This document shows positions 16,217-24,779 of a DNA stretch of 40,584 nt, piece after piece. This DNA is from an uncultured Treponema sp. (GTDB lineage Bacteria; Spirochaetota; Spirochaetia; Treponematales; Treponemataceae): NCBI GenBank assembly GCA_945868875.1, contig CAMBMW010000003.1:1-40584 (forward strand), written 5' to 3'. The first letter of the stretch is position 1, and every line of letters begins with the position of its first letter. A program made the translations under genes and the position numbers. The notes under the pieces are model-generated. The model was not told where the DNA came from. It made no database searches and worked only from the letters and a program-made list of their open reading frames with translations.

Positions 16217-16244
16217 ATTATACTTTAAAAAATATTTTTTTCAA
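16217..16244 (-). promoter_or_regulatory. Promoter of the OmpA-like gene, predicted leaderless
   Basis: On the minus strand TTGAAA (16244-16239) and TATAAT (16222-16217) are separated by 16 bp, and the ATG (16210) follows the -10 box after only AAAGGT. Transcription would be expected to begin at or next to the ATG. A second TATAAT on the plus strand (16246-16251) could serve the divergent endonuclease-like gene, though its -35 is weak. Confidence 0.6.
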
Positions 16245-16290
16245 TTATAATATATTTACTTGATTGAAAGGACGTTATTAAGGTGACTTA

Positions 16291-16698
16291 ATGGGAATAA
16301 AAATGATAGATAAAGCACTCGAAAATCCCAGATTTTTATTGGTTTTGATAGTCTTTTTATTAACACTATTAATAATCCAATTTTTCAGAAATCAATGTGA
16401 TAAAAAAAATTTAAGAAAAGATGCTGTAAAAAGATCAAAAGCGGTCATAAACGGGCAGGTTGCAGAACAGATTGCTCCGTTTCTCCCTGATTTTCCTGCA
16501 AATCCATCTGATGCAAGGTTTATAGGAAAACCAGTAGATTTTATCGTGTTTTCGGGGCTTTCAGAAAATGAAAAAATTGATGAAATTTTGTTTGTGGAAG
16601 TGAAAACTGGAAAATCTCTGCTGAGTGAAAGAGAAAAAGAAGTAAAAAAAGCAATAGAACAAAGAAAAGTGCGTTATGTTGAATATAGAATCAATTAA
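16291..16698 (+). CDS. Membrane-anchored endonuclease-like protein, Holliday-junction-resolvase related
   Basis: A 135-aa protein with one N-terminal transmembrane helix (FLLVLIVFLLTLLIIQFF, about residues 15-32) and a small PD-(D/E)xK-like domain. GKPVDFIVFSG followed by ILFVEVKTGKS gives the spaced Asp and ExK pattern of the predicted secreted endonuclease family distantly related to archaeal Holliday junction resolvases (Endonuc_Holl, PF10107 type). AAGGTG lies 6 nt before ATG 16291. It stands alone between envelope genes. Activity is inferred from motifs; the substrate is unknown. Confidence 0.82.
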   Translation: MGIKMIDKALENPRFLLVLIVFLLTLLIIQFFRNQCDKKNLRKDAVKRSKAVINGQVAEQIAPFLPDFPANPSDARFIGKPVDFIVFSGLSENEKIDEILFVEVKTGKSLLSEREKEVKKAIEQRKVRYVEYRIN

Positions 16699-16792
16699 AA
16701 TAAGCGTGAGAAAAAAAAGATTTCAAAACAAATATAAATTTTAGTTTTTTTTTAGAAAATTTCCGTAAGATTATGATTTAAGTGAGGGGTAA

Positions 16793-18274
16793 ATGAAAAA
16801 AATTGTAAAAATTTTTTTATGTCTGTTAATCTGTGTTTTATCTTCCTGTGCTTCATCAAAAGTAGAAAAACAGGAAAGTCTTCAGACTGTTGAAACTGCA
16901 AATTCAAACAAAAAAATCAAACCAATAAAGTATAATGAACAGAAATATCAGCAGGCTTACCAGAATCGTGATTACCAAACTTGTCTTGGCATGCTTTTAC
17001 ACAAAACAAAGAAAAAAGCTGATATTCGGGATAATCTTGATTTAGGAATGCTTTATTTTCTGACTGGAGATTATGCTCAGGCTTCGGCTATTTTTGAAAA
17101 GGCTGATGCCCAGATGTATGATTCTGTTACAAAAAGTGTTACAAGAACTATTGCAAAAACAGTCGGAAATGAAAATGCAAAAGAGTATACTGGAAATGTG
17201 TATGAATATCTTCTTGTAAACACAATGAATTCCCTTTGCTATTATCTTCTGGGAGATATGAATAATGCCGTAAATCAACTGACAAAACTGTCAGATTTGA
17301 AATTGCCAGAATACAGACGTCTTTACGGTGAAGTAAACATAAATAATGAACTCGATTCCTCTGCGCAAGAAAATTTTAAGTCAAATATGAATTCTCTAAA
17401 ATCATTTAGTATTGACTCATCTGTATTCACAACGGCATCACCAAAAAAGCCAACAGAAAATGATGTTTATAAAGAATCTGCTCTTGCAAGATATTTAAGT
17501 TTGATTTTACGTCAGGCAGACGGGGATAAAAGTCAGATTGATTCAGATACTATGGTGTTAAAGTCATTGATACGAAATTTTGATGAATCAGATTCACAGA
17601 TACCTTCGGATAAAGGACGAATAAATGTTCTGGCACTTGGCGGATTGATTGGAAAACAGACAGAAAAACAGTTATATTTCCCATCAAAATCCCATTATTT
17701 CTATGTTCCGACTGGTAACAAAAAGTATTCATTGATTCCAGTTCAGTTTAAGTTTGTTTATCCGGTTTTTGAACAGAAAACAACAGTCAAAAATATCAGT
17801 GTTACAATCGATAATGTTGGAACAAAACAAACTTTTGTATTGGAAAACTTCAACAAAAATCTTGAAAAATCCGTAAATCTTCGTGCTGCAAAAGAGTATA
17901 ATGCAAGTATGATTAGAAGTATAACAAAAAAAGTTAGTGGACTTGTGGCAGGAATAGCTAGTATTGATGCAAGTTATGTAGGTTTACGTAGTCTTTCTGG
18001 CGTAGCATATACACTTGCCTCAATTGCATTTGAAGGTTTATGTGCTTCAACAGAGGCTGGACTTGCAGCAATTGATTTAACAGAAACTGCTGATATACGT
18101 CAAGGAGAATTTTTCCCGGAAACTGTAAACGCAGCAGGTTTTACGGTTCCAGAGGGACATTATAAAGGAAAAGTAGTATATCAATTTATGGATGGAAATA
18201 TTATAGAAGATTTTTTTGAAGTTGATGTAAAAGATGGAAAACCTTCGTTAATTGTATCTTCCTGCATAAAATGA
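16793..18274 (+). CDS. TPR-containing lipoprotein, partner of LpoB-like gene
   Basis: A 493-aa lipoprotein (lipobox LSSC, Cys19). The N-terminal half has TPR-like helices (YQQAYQNRDYQTCLGMLL, LDLGMLYFLTGDYAQASAIF, LLGDMNNAVNQL). The C-terminal half is beta-rich with a glycine/alanine-rich possible membrane-interacting stretch (KKVSGLVAGIASIDASYVG, VAYTLASIAFEGL). It resembles the COG3014-type proteins often encoded next to LpoB/CsgG-like lipoproteins, which is the arrangement here. GAGG lies 5 nt before the ATG. A structural or scaffolding role at the outer membrane is inference. Confidence 0.82.
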   Translation: MKKIVKIFLCLLICVLSSCASSKVEKQESLQTVETANSNKKIKPIKYNEQKYQQAYQNRDYQTCLGMLLHKTKKKADIRDNLDLGMLYFLTGDYAQASAIFEKADAQMYDSVTKSVTRTIAKTVGNENAKEYTGNVYEYLLVNTMNSLCYYLLGDMNNAVNQLTKLSDLKLPEYRRLYGEVNINNELDSSAQENFKSNMNSLKSFSIDSSVFTTASPKKPTENDVYKESALARYLSLILRQADGDKSQIDSDTMVLKSLIRNFDESDSQIPSDKGRINVLALGGLIGKQTEKQLYFPSKSHYFYVPTGNKKYSLIPVQFKFVYPVFEQKTTVKNISVTIDNVGTKQTFVLENFNKNLEKSVNLRAAKEYNASMIRSITKKVSGLVAGIASIDASYVGLRSLSGVAYTLASIAFEGLCASTEAGLAAIDLTETADIRQGEFFPETVNAAGFTVPEGHYKGKVVYQFMDGNIIEDFFEVDVKDGKPSLIVSSCIK

Positions 18275-18312
18275 TTCATTTTGAACATGATTTATCAAAC
18301 TGGTGATTATTT

Positions 18313-18370
18313 TTAATAATCTACTTAATAATCTATTTAAGGTTGAAAAAATTACAATAAAAAGTATAAT
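18313..18370 (+). promoter_or_regulatory. Promoter with upstream tandem 12-mers before the LpoB-like gene
   Basis: TTGAAA (18343-18348) and TATAAT (18365-18370) are 16 bp apart. Immediately upstream are two tandem 12-mers, TTAATAATCTAC (18313-18324) and TTAATAATCTAT (18325-18336). Their position just above the -35 fits an activator or UP-element site. GAGAGG at 18378-18383 is the ribosome binding site. Confidence 0.65.
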
Positions 18371-18391
18371 AATATTTGAGAGGTATTTATT

Positions 18392-19000
18392 ATGAAAACA
18401 AAAGTTACTTTTTTGTGTTTATTATCTGTTTGTTTAGGTATTTTCATGTCGTGTGGTTCAACATCAGTAAAACGATATGATACTAATGAAAGTGTAAAAG
18501 ATTTAAGTGGATATTGGAATGATAATGATGTTAATCAAGTATGCACTACATTAATTGATTCTTGTTTAAAATCAAAAAGAATTGCAAATTTCACGAAAAC
18601 TAATGGCAGAGCTCCTGTTGTTATTCTTGGGACAATCAGAAATAAAAGTGTTGAACATATTGATACATCAATTCTTTCTAAAAGATTTCAGAATGTAATT
18701 ATTAATGATGGAACTTTGGAATTTGTAGCAGATGCTACTCAAAGAGATGAACTTCGTGCTGAAAAATATGATCAGGCTGAAAATGCTTATGAAACTGCAA
18801 AATCTATTGGAAATGAACTTGCTGCTGATTTTATGCTTCAGGGAACTGTCACAACAATTGTAGATACTGAAGGTAAACAACAGGTACGAACATATCAGGT
18901 TGATATGCAGCTGATTGATTTGGAAACGAATAAAATTATCTGGGCTGACCAGAATAATGATATTAGAAAGTATATAAAAAGACCTTCTGCAAAATTCTAG
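18392..19000 (+). CDS. LpoB-like lipoprotein (penicillin-binding-protein activator family)
   Basis: A 202-aa lipoprotein (lipobox FMSC, Cys21). DLSGYWNDNDVNQVCTTLI at about residues 37-55, then PVVILGTIRNKS, FVADATQRDELRAE and AADFMLQGTVTTIVDTEG match the LpoB/CsgG-like fold (COG3417). In enterobacteria LpoB reaches from the outer membrane to activate PBP1b; the family is also related to CsgG. Here it has its own promoter and is followed 15 nt later by an LPP20-like gene. Identity to LpoB at family level is firm; PBP activation in this organism is inference. Confidence 0.88.
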   Translation: MKTKVTFLCLLSVCLGIFMSCGSTSVKRYDTNESVKDLSGYWNDNDVNQVCTTLIDSCLKSKRIANFTKTNGRAPVVILGTIRNKSVEHIDTSILSKRFQNVIINDGTLEFVADATQRDELRAEKYDQAENAYETAKSIGNELAADFMLQGTVTTIVDTEGKQQVRTYQVDMQLIDLETNKIIWADQNNDIRKYIKRPSAKF

Positions 19001-19015
19001 CAATCTGGTTTATTC

Positions 19016-20041
19016 ATGAAAAGATATATTTTTATTCTTCTTTTTATACTTACTCCCATAATTATAACTGCAGCTCAAAAAAAGAATCCAGAATGGATAA
19101 CAGTTCCTTCGATTGTTTATCCAACTGAAGTTTATTTGAATGGAACTGGTTATGGAAACACACGGGATGAAGCCGAACTTGAAGCAGTGAAAAATCTGTC
19201 TTCAATTTTCGGGCAAACAGTTATTGCTGAAAATACTGTTTCCAAGAAAATGCAAAATGCTATTTCTGATGGTGAGATTTCTTTTTCTACAACAAATAAT
19301 CTTGAACAGAATATTAAAAATCAAATAGAAGCAAAAAATCTTATTGGAATTGAAATAGCTGAATATTATTATCATCAAACAGAAAAAAAATGGTATGCCA
19401 TTGCAATTCTTAATAAAGCTAAAACTGCTGATATTTATGAAGGATTGATTTTAAAGAATGATGAAACAGTAAGAAAAGCTTTAAAAGAGGCAGACAAAAA
19501 ATTAGATTCATTTTATGGATATAGTGAAATTTGTTTTGCTTTAGAGATTGCTGTTGAGAATGATAAACTGTTAAAAAATCTTTCAGTTATTAATGTTGAC
19601 AGAGGTGAACAGCTTAGTAAAAAAGTAGTTTCGCTTGAAAGCATAAAAGCTTTGCAAAAAAAGAGTGCAGAAAAGATAACAATTTATATCGATATAAAAA
19701 ATGATGCTGATAAAAAAATAAAATCTGCATTTCAGTCTGTTTTTTCAAAATATGGTTTTAAAACATCATCATCAAAGAAAGAAAGATACGGGCTTGAAGG
19801 TAAATATACAAGCGAGATTACAAATAAGGGAAAAGTAAATTATTGTATTTACACTTTGAATTTGGAGTTTCATGATTTTTCAGAAAATGAATCGTTATTT
19901 GCAATTAATCTAGACGGAAGGGAAGGTGCTCCTTCTGTTAATAATGCAATAAACAGATCATATCGTGTTCTTGAAAAAAATATTTATTCTGAATTCAGCG
20001 AAAAATTTGATTCATTTATAAACAATTTAACTTTTAAATAA
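19016..20041 (+). CDS. LPP20-like exported protein
   Basis: A 341-aa exported protein with a signal peptide (FILLFILTPIIITAAQ) but no lipobox Cys. NPEWITVPSIVYPTEVYLNG, then GYGNTRDEAELEAVKNLSSIF is the hallmark of the LPP20/FlgT-type N-terminal domain. A second alpha/beta region (KITIYIDIKNDADKKIKSAF) may be SHS2- or CsgG-accessory-like. It sits 15 nt behind the LpoB-like gene with no promoter or clear ribosome binding site, so the two are co-transcribed. LpoB-LPP20 pairing is a recurrent arrangement; the molecular role is not established. Confidence 0.84.
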   Translation: MKRYIFILLFILTPIIITAAQKKNPEWITVPSIVYPTEVYLNGTGYGNTRDEAELEAVKNLSSIFGQTVIAENTVSKKMQNAISDGEISFSTTNNLEQNIKNQIEAKNLIGIEIAEYYYHQTEKKWYAIAILNKAKTADIYEGLILKNDETVRKALKEADKKLDSFYGYSEICFALEIAVENDKLLKNLSVINVDRGEQLSKKVVSLESIKALQKKSAEKITIYIDIKNDADKKIKSAFQSVFSKYGFKTSSSKKERYGLEGKYTSEITNKGKVNYCIYTLNLEFHDFSENESLFAINLDGREGAPSVNNAINRSYRVLEKNIYSEFSEKFDSFINNLTFK

Positions 20042-20298
20042 TTTTCGCGTAAAGCGAAGACTTAATTAAATGAGTCTCTTTGGAACTCTGATTTGAATCA
20101 AATGATGTTATTTATGCCATTTGATTTAAATATTCGTTAAATGCGGATTGTTTGTTATTTGTTTTTTATTCGCTTTGTGCGATAAAAATAAGAAAAGGTA
20201 TGATAATAATCGCTAGAATAGCGCGGTTTTGTCTGCCAAAAGTTTGCGTTGCAAACTTAATTATAAGTTTCTGTTCTTTATTTCATTAAGGAACAGCT
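20042..20298. repeat. Intergenic region rich in short palindromes
   Basis: No gene is seen in this ~320-bp gap. It contains TTCGC/GCGAA (20044-20058), ATTTGA/TCAAAT near 20094, CGCTA/TAGCG (20211-20223) and a perfect AAGTTTGC-gtt-GCAAACTT at 20240-20258. The last has a reverse-oriented relative at 26553-26567. The promoter of the following lipoprotein must lie here, but I cannot place it confidently. Confidence 0.6.
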
Positions 20299-20343
20299 AA
20301 AAAAAGTCATTCGATTGATGAAATAGTCTTCCTGACTTTTTTT
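20299..20343 (+). terminator. Terminator-like or attenuator-like inverted repeat before a lipoprotein gene
   Basis: AAAAAAAGTCA (20299-20309) pairs with TGACTTTTTTT (20333-20343) over an imperfect 23-nt loop. It ends 5 nt before the AAGGAG of the lipoprotein gene. It could terminate the LpoB-LPP20 transcript or attenuate the lipoprotein message. The stem is mostly A-T, so confidence is limited. Confidence 0.45.
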
Positions 20344-20360
20344 ATATAAGGAGATTTTTT

Positions 20361-21110
20361 ATGAAAAAAAGCATTTTTATTCTTTCTGTTGCAACAGTTT
20401 TGTTGTTTACAAGTTGTGGAACTACAAAAACAGTAAAAGGTTCTGGAATTAAAGGAAATTCCGCAAAAGTACAAAAAAATTCTGTAACAATTTTAGATTA
20501 TCAGGGTGCATCTTTTGGTTCTGAAATCCCTCAATGGGTTGTTGAAGTAGGCAACGGAAATTATTCTGCAGAAGCACTTTCACCAATTCTTCCTGGAATT
20601 TCAGGTAAAAAACCATTTGTTGTTGTAGCTCGTGGAGATAACCTTGAATATACACGTCAATGGGCAGACTTAGTTGATGTAGAAAATCAAGTTGGTGATG
20701 AAATGCAGCGTATTGTTGGAAAAGCTGTTTCAGCTGCACAAAAAGGACGTGCAAAACAGGTTGGAGATACAAAAGATGCAACTGTTTTGGAACAGGAATT
20801 GAATATGTATAAACAGGCAGTTTCTGCTGTAGAATTAAACGGTTTGGAAAAAATTGCTTCATACTGGATTCAAAAAGAAGTTAAACCTTCAAAAAATTCA
20901 AAAGAATCAAAAGTTTATTATGAATATTATGCAGTTTGGGGTATGAATAAAAAACTTTATGACATTCAGATTCAGTCTGCTTTGGACGGAGTTGAAGACA
21001 ACACTGATGAAGGAAAAGCTTTGAAAGAAACACTTTCACTTAAACTTCAGAATATGATGATTACTTCAAATGACGAAACTATTACAGAAGAAGCTGACGA
21101 AGAAATCTAA
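20361..21110 (+). CDS. Lipoprotein, possibly LPP20-related (249 aa)
   Basis: Lipobox FTSC gives Cys19. The mature protein has a low-complexity linker, then IPQWVVEVGNGNYSAEAL, then FVVVARGDNLEYTRQWADLVDVENQVGDEMQRIVGKAV. The Trp-Val/Gly-rich start and the following helical A/V-rich stretch recall the LPP20 domain of the neighbouring 341-aa protein, but similarity is weak. It has a strong AAGGAG 7-8 nt before the ATG and its own terminator, and its codon use looks like that of a well-expressed gene. Function unknown; likely an abundant outer-membrane lipoprotein. Confidence 0.85.
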   Translation: MKKSIFILSVATVLLFTSCGTTKTVKGSGIKGNSAKVQKNSVTILDYQGASFGSEIPQWVVEVGNGNYSAEALSPILPGISGKKPFVVVARGDNLEYTRQWADLVDVENQVGDEMQRIVGKAVSAAQKGRAKQVGDTKDATVLEQELNMYKQAVSAVELNGLEKIASYWIQKEVKPSKNSKESKVYYEYYAVWGMNKKLYDIQIQSALDGVEDNTDEGKALKETLSLKLQNMMITSNDETITEEADEEI

Positions 21111-21140
21111 TCATTTGTAATTTATTTTCAATTTAATAAA

Positions 21141-21185
21141 ATCAGGGTGCAATTTTTTTATATTTAATTTGCATCCTGATTTTTT
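21141..21185 (+). terminator. Rho-independent terminator after the 249-aa lipoprotein
   Basis: ATCAGGGTGCAA pairs with TTTGCATCCTGAT across a T-rich loop and is followed by TTTTT. The open frame of the next gene reads back into this hairpin, which is one reason to place that gene's start further down at 21232. Confidence 0.85.
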
Positions 21186-21231
21186 ATTATTAATTAGCAT
21201 AAGAATAACAAATTTATTTTGGAGGCGGTTT

Positions 21232-22245
21232 ATGATTACAAGCTTAAAAAGAATTCTTACTGTTCTATTTGTAATTTTTTTATCATCATCACTTTTTTTT
21301 GCTGAAGATGCAGCAACAGATTATGATGATATTTTTGCAAATCAAAAAATAGAAAAAGATGATTTTTATACTATTATAGTGGAACCTTCAAAAGAAGAAA
21401 TACAGGAACAGAATAATAAGTTTTTTGAAGAACTCAAACAAAAAAAACTTGAAATTTTACGTAAAAAGCAAAAAGAGATTGAAAAAAAAGAGGCTGCAAA
21501 AAATCAAATTATTTCACAAAAAGAAAAACAGAAAGCAGAACTTGAAAAACAAAAAGAAAACTTAAAAAATAAAAAAAACAATTCAAAGACTCAACAAACA
21601 GAAACTAAACCAGACGATAAAACTGAAAAACAATCATCAGAAAATAAATCAAAGCAGTTGTCAGAGCAAAAGACAAAAAAAACGGAACAAAAAAAATCTG
21701 AAACAATAAAAAATCAACAAAAAGAAAATCTTCAAAACTCTAAGCCAGAAAAATCAGAGGAAAATTTTGAGAATAAAGAGAAGGATGATAATAACGAAGA
21801 ACAAAAAATGGATTTTTCCATTCAGTTGAGAAAAAAATTTATAGATTGTGGTATGGAATTTAAAGGAATCAAGTATGTTTGGGGTGGAAAAACTCCTAGT
21901 CCAGGATTTGATTGCTCTGGTTTTGTTACATATACTGCAAAAAAAAGTCTTGATTTGGATATCAAAGGAAATGCACAAGATATTTACAATCAAACAACGC
22001 CTGTTGCATTAGAGGAAGCTCAGCCAGGAGATTTGATATTTTTTAAAGGCGATACTGATACGCGAGTTACACATGTTGGAATCTATCTGGGTAAAAATCC
22101 TGAAGGAAACGATTTTGGAAAACAAAACTTATTTTTGAATGCAGCAAGTGCGGGTCCCAGAACTGGCATTGTGATCAGTGGTTTAAATGAAAATTATTGG
22201 AAAAAAACTTATTACGGTTGTGGAAGACTGCTTCCTTCAATATAA
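21232..22245 (+). CDS. NlpC/P60 family peptidoglycan peptidase with long charged linker
   Basis: An exported cysteine peptidase predicted to cut the D-Glu to third-residue bond of peptidoglycan stem peptides. ATG 21232 has GGAGG 6 nt upstream, starting a signal peptide (MITSLKRILTVLFVIFLSSS, cleavage near FFA-EDA). Residues ~50-190 form a Lys/Glu/Gln-rich, probably coiled or extended linker. The C-terminal NlpC/P60 domain has Cys228 (GFDCSGF), His281 (THVGIYLG) and Asn303 (FLNAAS) as the likely triad, plus YVWGGKTPSPG and PGDLIFF. It closes an envelope-gene block and has no obvious terminator. Confidence 0.92.
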   Translation: MITSLKRILTVLFVIFLSSSLFFAEDAATDYDDIFANQKIEKDDFYTIIVEPSKEEIQEQNNKFFEELKQKKLEILRKKQKEIEKKEAAKNQIISQKEKQKAELEKQKENLKNKKNNSKTQQTETKPDDKTEKQSSENKSKQLSEQKTKKTEQKKSETIKNQQKENLQNSKPEKSEENFENKEKDDNNEEQKMDFSIQLRKKFIDCGMEFKGIKYVWGGKTPSPGFDCSGFVTYTAKKSLDLDIKGNAQDIYNQTTPVALEEAQPGDLIFFKGDTDTRVTHVGIYLGKNPEGNDFGKQNLFLNAASAGPRTGIVISGLNENYWKKTYYGCGRLLPSI

Positions 22246-22319
22246 TAAAAAAATAACAGTGAATCTCTGAGCAGCTTTGTTGAGAAGGCGAAAAACGTGA
22301 TTTTTTGGGTTTATCTTTT

Positions 22320-24773
22320 ATGGGATTATTTAAAATAACAAAAAAAAACAAATCTAAAAACAATCCTCTGATGAAGGTTTATCAACAGTCGGTAGACATT
22401 CTCGAGAGTATTGTTGAAAAATTTTTAACTGCTGGAATTATAGATTTAACAGATAATTCATACCTTGTTTTAAAAGATATGACACATAAAACTCAAATGA
22501 ATGCACGTCATAATTACAAGGAGTTTTTCAGCACATGGATGATACCTTTTTTGAAGGAAAATACTGACAAAGGAATGGAACTTGCTTCCATAACAAAACT
22601 GCAGGAAAAACTTAAAAAGAATAAAAAGATTTCTTTTGATTATCATATTATCACTGGGCGTTGGCTCAGATGCACTTGGACATATCTGAAAAAAAATGGA
22701 CGTATTGGTAATAAAATTCTTTTGTACAGTTATGATGTTACACAAGAATATGAAGGAAACGCTCTGCTTTCTGAAAAAAATCAGGAACGAGAAGCAATTA
22801 TTCAAGGGTTGAGTGAGGTTTATTATTCGGTTCTACTTGTTGATTACTATAACGATCATGTCAGTGTTTTTCGCCATGAATATGATGATGGAAATGAAAT
22901 TGCGCAATATTTTAAAAAGCATGATTACTGCTGGTCGAAAGGACTTGAACATTATGCAAAAGATTTAGTTACAGAAGAAACAGAACAAACGCTCAAAAAA
23001 GAACTTTCTGTTGAAAACTTGAAAATGTCTAAAAAAGGTTTTTTCATCAATTATCAAAAAAAAGGAAAGTATGGTTTAAATTATCGTGAAGTTCAGGTTT
23101 GGTTTGTTCCAAAAAATGACGGAAGTCGTGTAGCGGTTGTTGGAACAAGAAATGTTGATGAAACTGTAATGCATGAAAAAAAGTTGCGCACAAAACTTCA
23201 GATGGTTCTTGCTGCCGCTGGAACTGTTTATCCTCTTGTTGCAGAAGTAAACCTTACGAAAAACAGATATCAGATTTTACGATATGACAGTTTTATAAAT
23301 AAAACAGCAAGTGTGGAAGGAACTTTGGATGATTTTATAAATGCTGGACTTCTTACTTTGCCCGATAAAGATGAAGCAGAGGCATTTTATAAAACTTTTT
23401 CAAGACAAAATCAAATTGATGCATTTTTACGTGGAGAAACGGAACTTTCTTTAAGACATCGTCAGATTGGTGATGATAAGTTAATTCACTGGATGGATAC
23501 CCGTGTAATTTTTGTTGCAGGAGAAGACGGTGATATGCATGAGATTTCTTTATCGCGTTGTATTGATGAAGAAATTAAATTGAGTAATGACCTTGCAAAA
23601 GCAAAAGAAGCTGCTGAAGCTGCAAACAGAGCAAAATCAACTTTTCTTTTCAATATGTCCCATGATATCAGAACACCAATGAATGCAATTATGGGATTCA
23701 CAGAACTGTCAATGCAGAATATAGAAAAAACTGAAGTTCTGCAGGATTATCTTTCAAAAATAAAAACATCAGGCGATTATCTTTTAAGGCTGATTAATAG
23801 TGTACTTGAGATGGCCCGAATAGAAAAGGGAAACCTTACGCTTGATTATGAACCTGCAGAACTTTCAAATATCTTGAAAAATACCTTCTCGATGTTTGAA
23901 GAAGAGGCCAGAAAAAATCAAATTGATTACAGATTTCATATAGGTTTTGATGAAATTACTGCAAATATTGACCAAGTGCGTGTCAAAGAAATTCTTGCAA
24001 ATATTGTAAGTAATGCCATAAAATATACAGCGTCTGGTGGCAAAGTTTTTATTGAAGCTGAAGTTAAACAAAGAACGGAAAATAACATCAAAAATCACGA
24101 ATTAAATGTTACTGTACAGGATACTGGAATTGGTATGTCCAGTGATTTTCTTCCTCATATTTTTGACAGTTTCTCACGGGAACGAACAAATTTTTCGCAT
24201 CAGATTCAGGGAACTGGACTAGGCATGGGAATTACAAAAAAGCTTTTAGATATTATGGACGGAAAAATCAAGATAGAAAGTCAGGTTGGAGTTGGAACAA
24301 AAGTAAAAATAAGAATTCCTTTTGAAAAACTTGATTCTTCTCTTGCTTATAAAGATAATGTCAAACCAAAAGATTATGCATTAGATTTCAAAGGAAAAAG
24401 AATCCTGCTTACTGAGGATAATGATTTAAATGCAGAAATTGCAATAGAAATACTAAAAGAAGCTGGATTTCAGCTTGAAAGAGCAAGTGATGGAGTTGAA
24501 TGTGTTTCCATGCTCTGCAAGGCTGAAGCCAATTATTATGATTTAATTTTGATGGATATTCAAATGCCTTATCTTGACGGTTACATGGCGACGGCGAAGA
24601 TACGACTTCTTGATGATAAGAAAAAAGCTTCCATCCCGATTATTGCAATGACCGCAAACGTTTTTGAGGAAGACAGAAAAAAAGCTGTTGAAAAAGGGAT
24701 GAACGGTTTTATCTCCAAACCTGTGGATATTAATAAACTGTTTGAAACCCTTTCTCAGATAATCAGAAAATAA
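22320..24773 (+). CDS. Cytoplasmic hybrid histidine kinase (PAS-like sensors, HisKA, HATPase, receiver)
   Basis: A ~817-aa hybrid sensor kinase with no membrane span. Three sensor segments precede the kinase; [32 protein letters not shown] and [17 protein letters not shown] look like repeated PAS-type folds. A helical linker ([18 protein letters not shown]) leads to the H-box [11 protein letters not shown] with His448, the N-box [16 protein letters not shown] and GTGLGMGI. The receiver has LLTEDNDLN, phospho-acceptor Asp746 ([14 protein letters not shown]) and a late Lys (ISKPVD). No output domain follows, so phosphate must pass to another protein. ATG 22320 is preferred over TTG 22305; no clear ribosome binding site is seen. 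It converges on an EAL gene 6 nt away. Confidence 0.9.
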   Translation: MGLFKITKKNKSKNNPLMKVYQQSVDILESIVEKFLTAGIIDLTDNSYLVLKDMTHKTQMNARHNYKEFFSTWMIPFLKENTDKGMELASITKLQEKLKKNKKISFDYHIITGRWLRCTWTYLKKNGRIGNKILLYSYDVTQEYEGNALLSEKNQEREAIIQGLSEVYYSVLLVDYYNDHVSVFRHEYDDGNEIAQYFKKHDYCWSKGLEHYAKDLVTEETEQTLKKELSVENLKMSKKGFFINYQKKGKYGLNYREVQVWFVPKNDGSRVAVVGTRNVDETVMHEKKLRTKLQMVLAAAGTVYPLVAEVNLTKNRYQILRYDSFINKTASVEGTLDDFINAGLLTLPDKDEAEAFYKTFSRQNQIDAFLRGETELSLRHRQIGDDKLIHWMDTRVIFVAGEDGDMHEISLSRCIDEEIKLSNDLAKAKEAAEAANRAKSTFLFNMSHDIRTPMNAIMGFTELSMQNIEKTEVLQDYLSKIKTSGDYLLRLINSVLEMARIEKGNLTLDYEPAELSNILKNTFSMFEEEARKNQIDYRFHIGFDEITANIDQVRVKEILANIVSNAIKYTASGGKVFIEAEVKQRTENNIKNHELNVTVQDTGIGMSSDFLPHIFDSFSRERTNFSHQIQGTGLGMGITKKLLDIMDGKIKIESQVGVGTKVKIRIPFEKLDSSLAYKDNVKPKDYALDFKGKRILLTEDNDLNAEIAIEILKEAGFQLERASDGVECVSMLCKAEANYYDLILMDIQMPYLDGYMATAKIRLLDDKKKASIPIIAMTANVFEEDRKKAVEKGMNGFISKPVDINKLFETLSQIIRK

Positions 24774-24779
24774 TCAAAA

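Noticed and set aside
20449-20862. 137-aa minus-strand frame inside the 249-aa lipoprotein gene
   Set aside because: Gln/Leu-rich shadow on the opposite strand of a gene with a strong ribosome binding site and lipobox.
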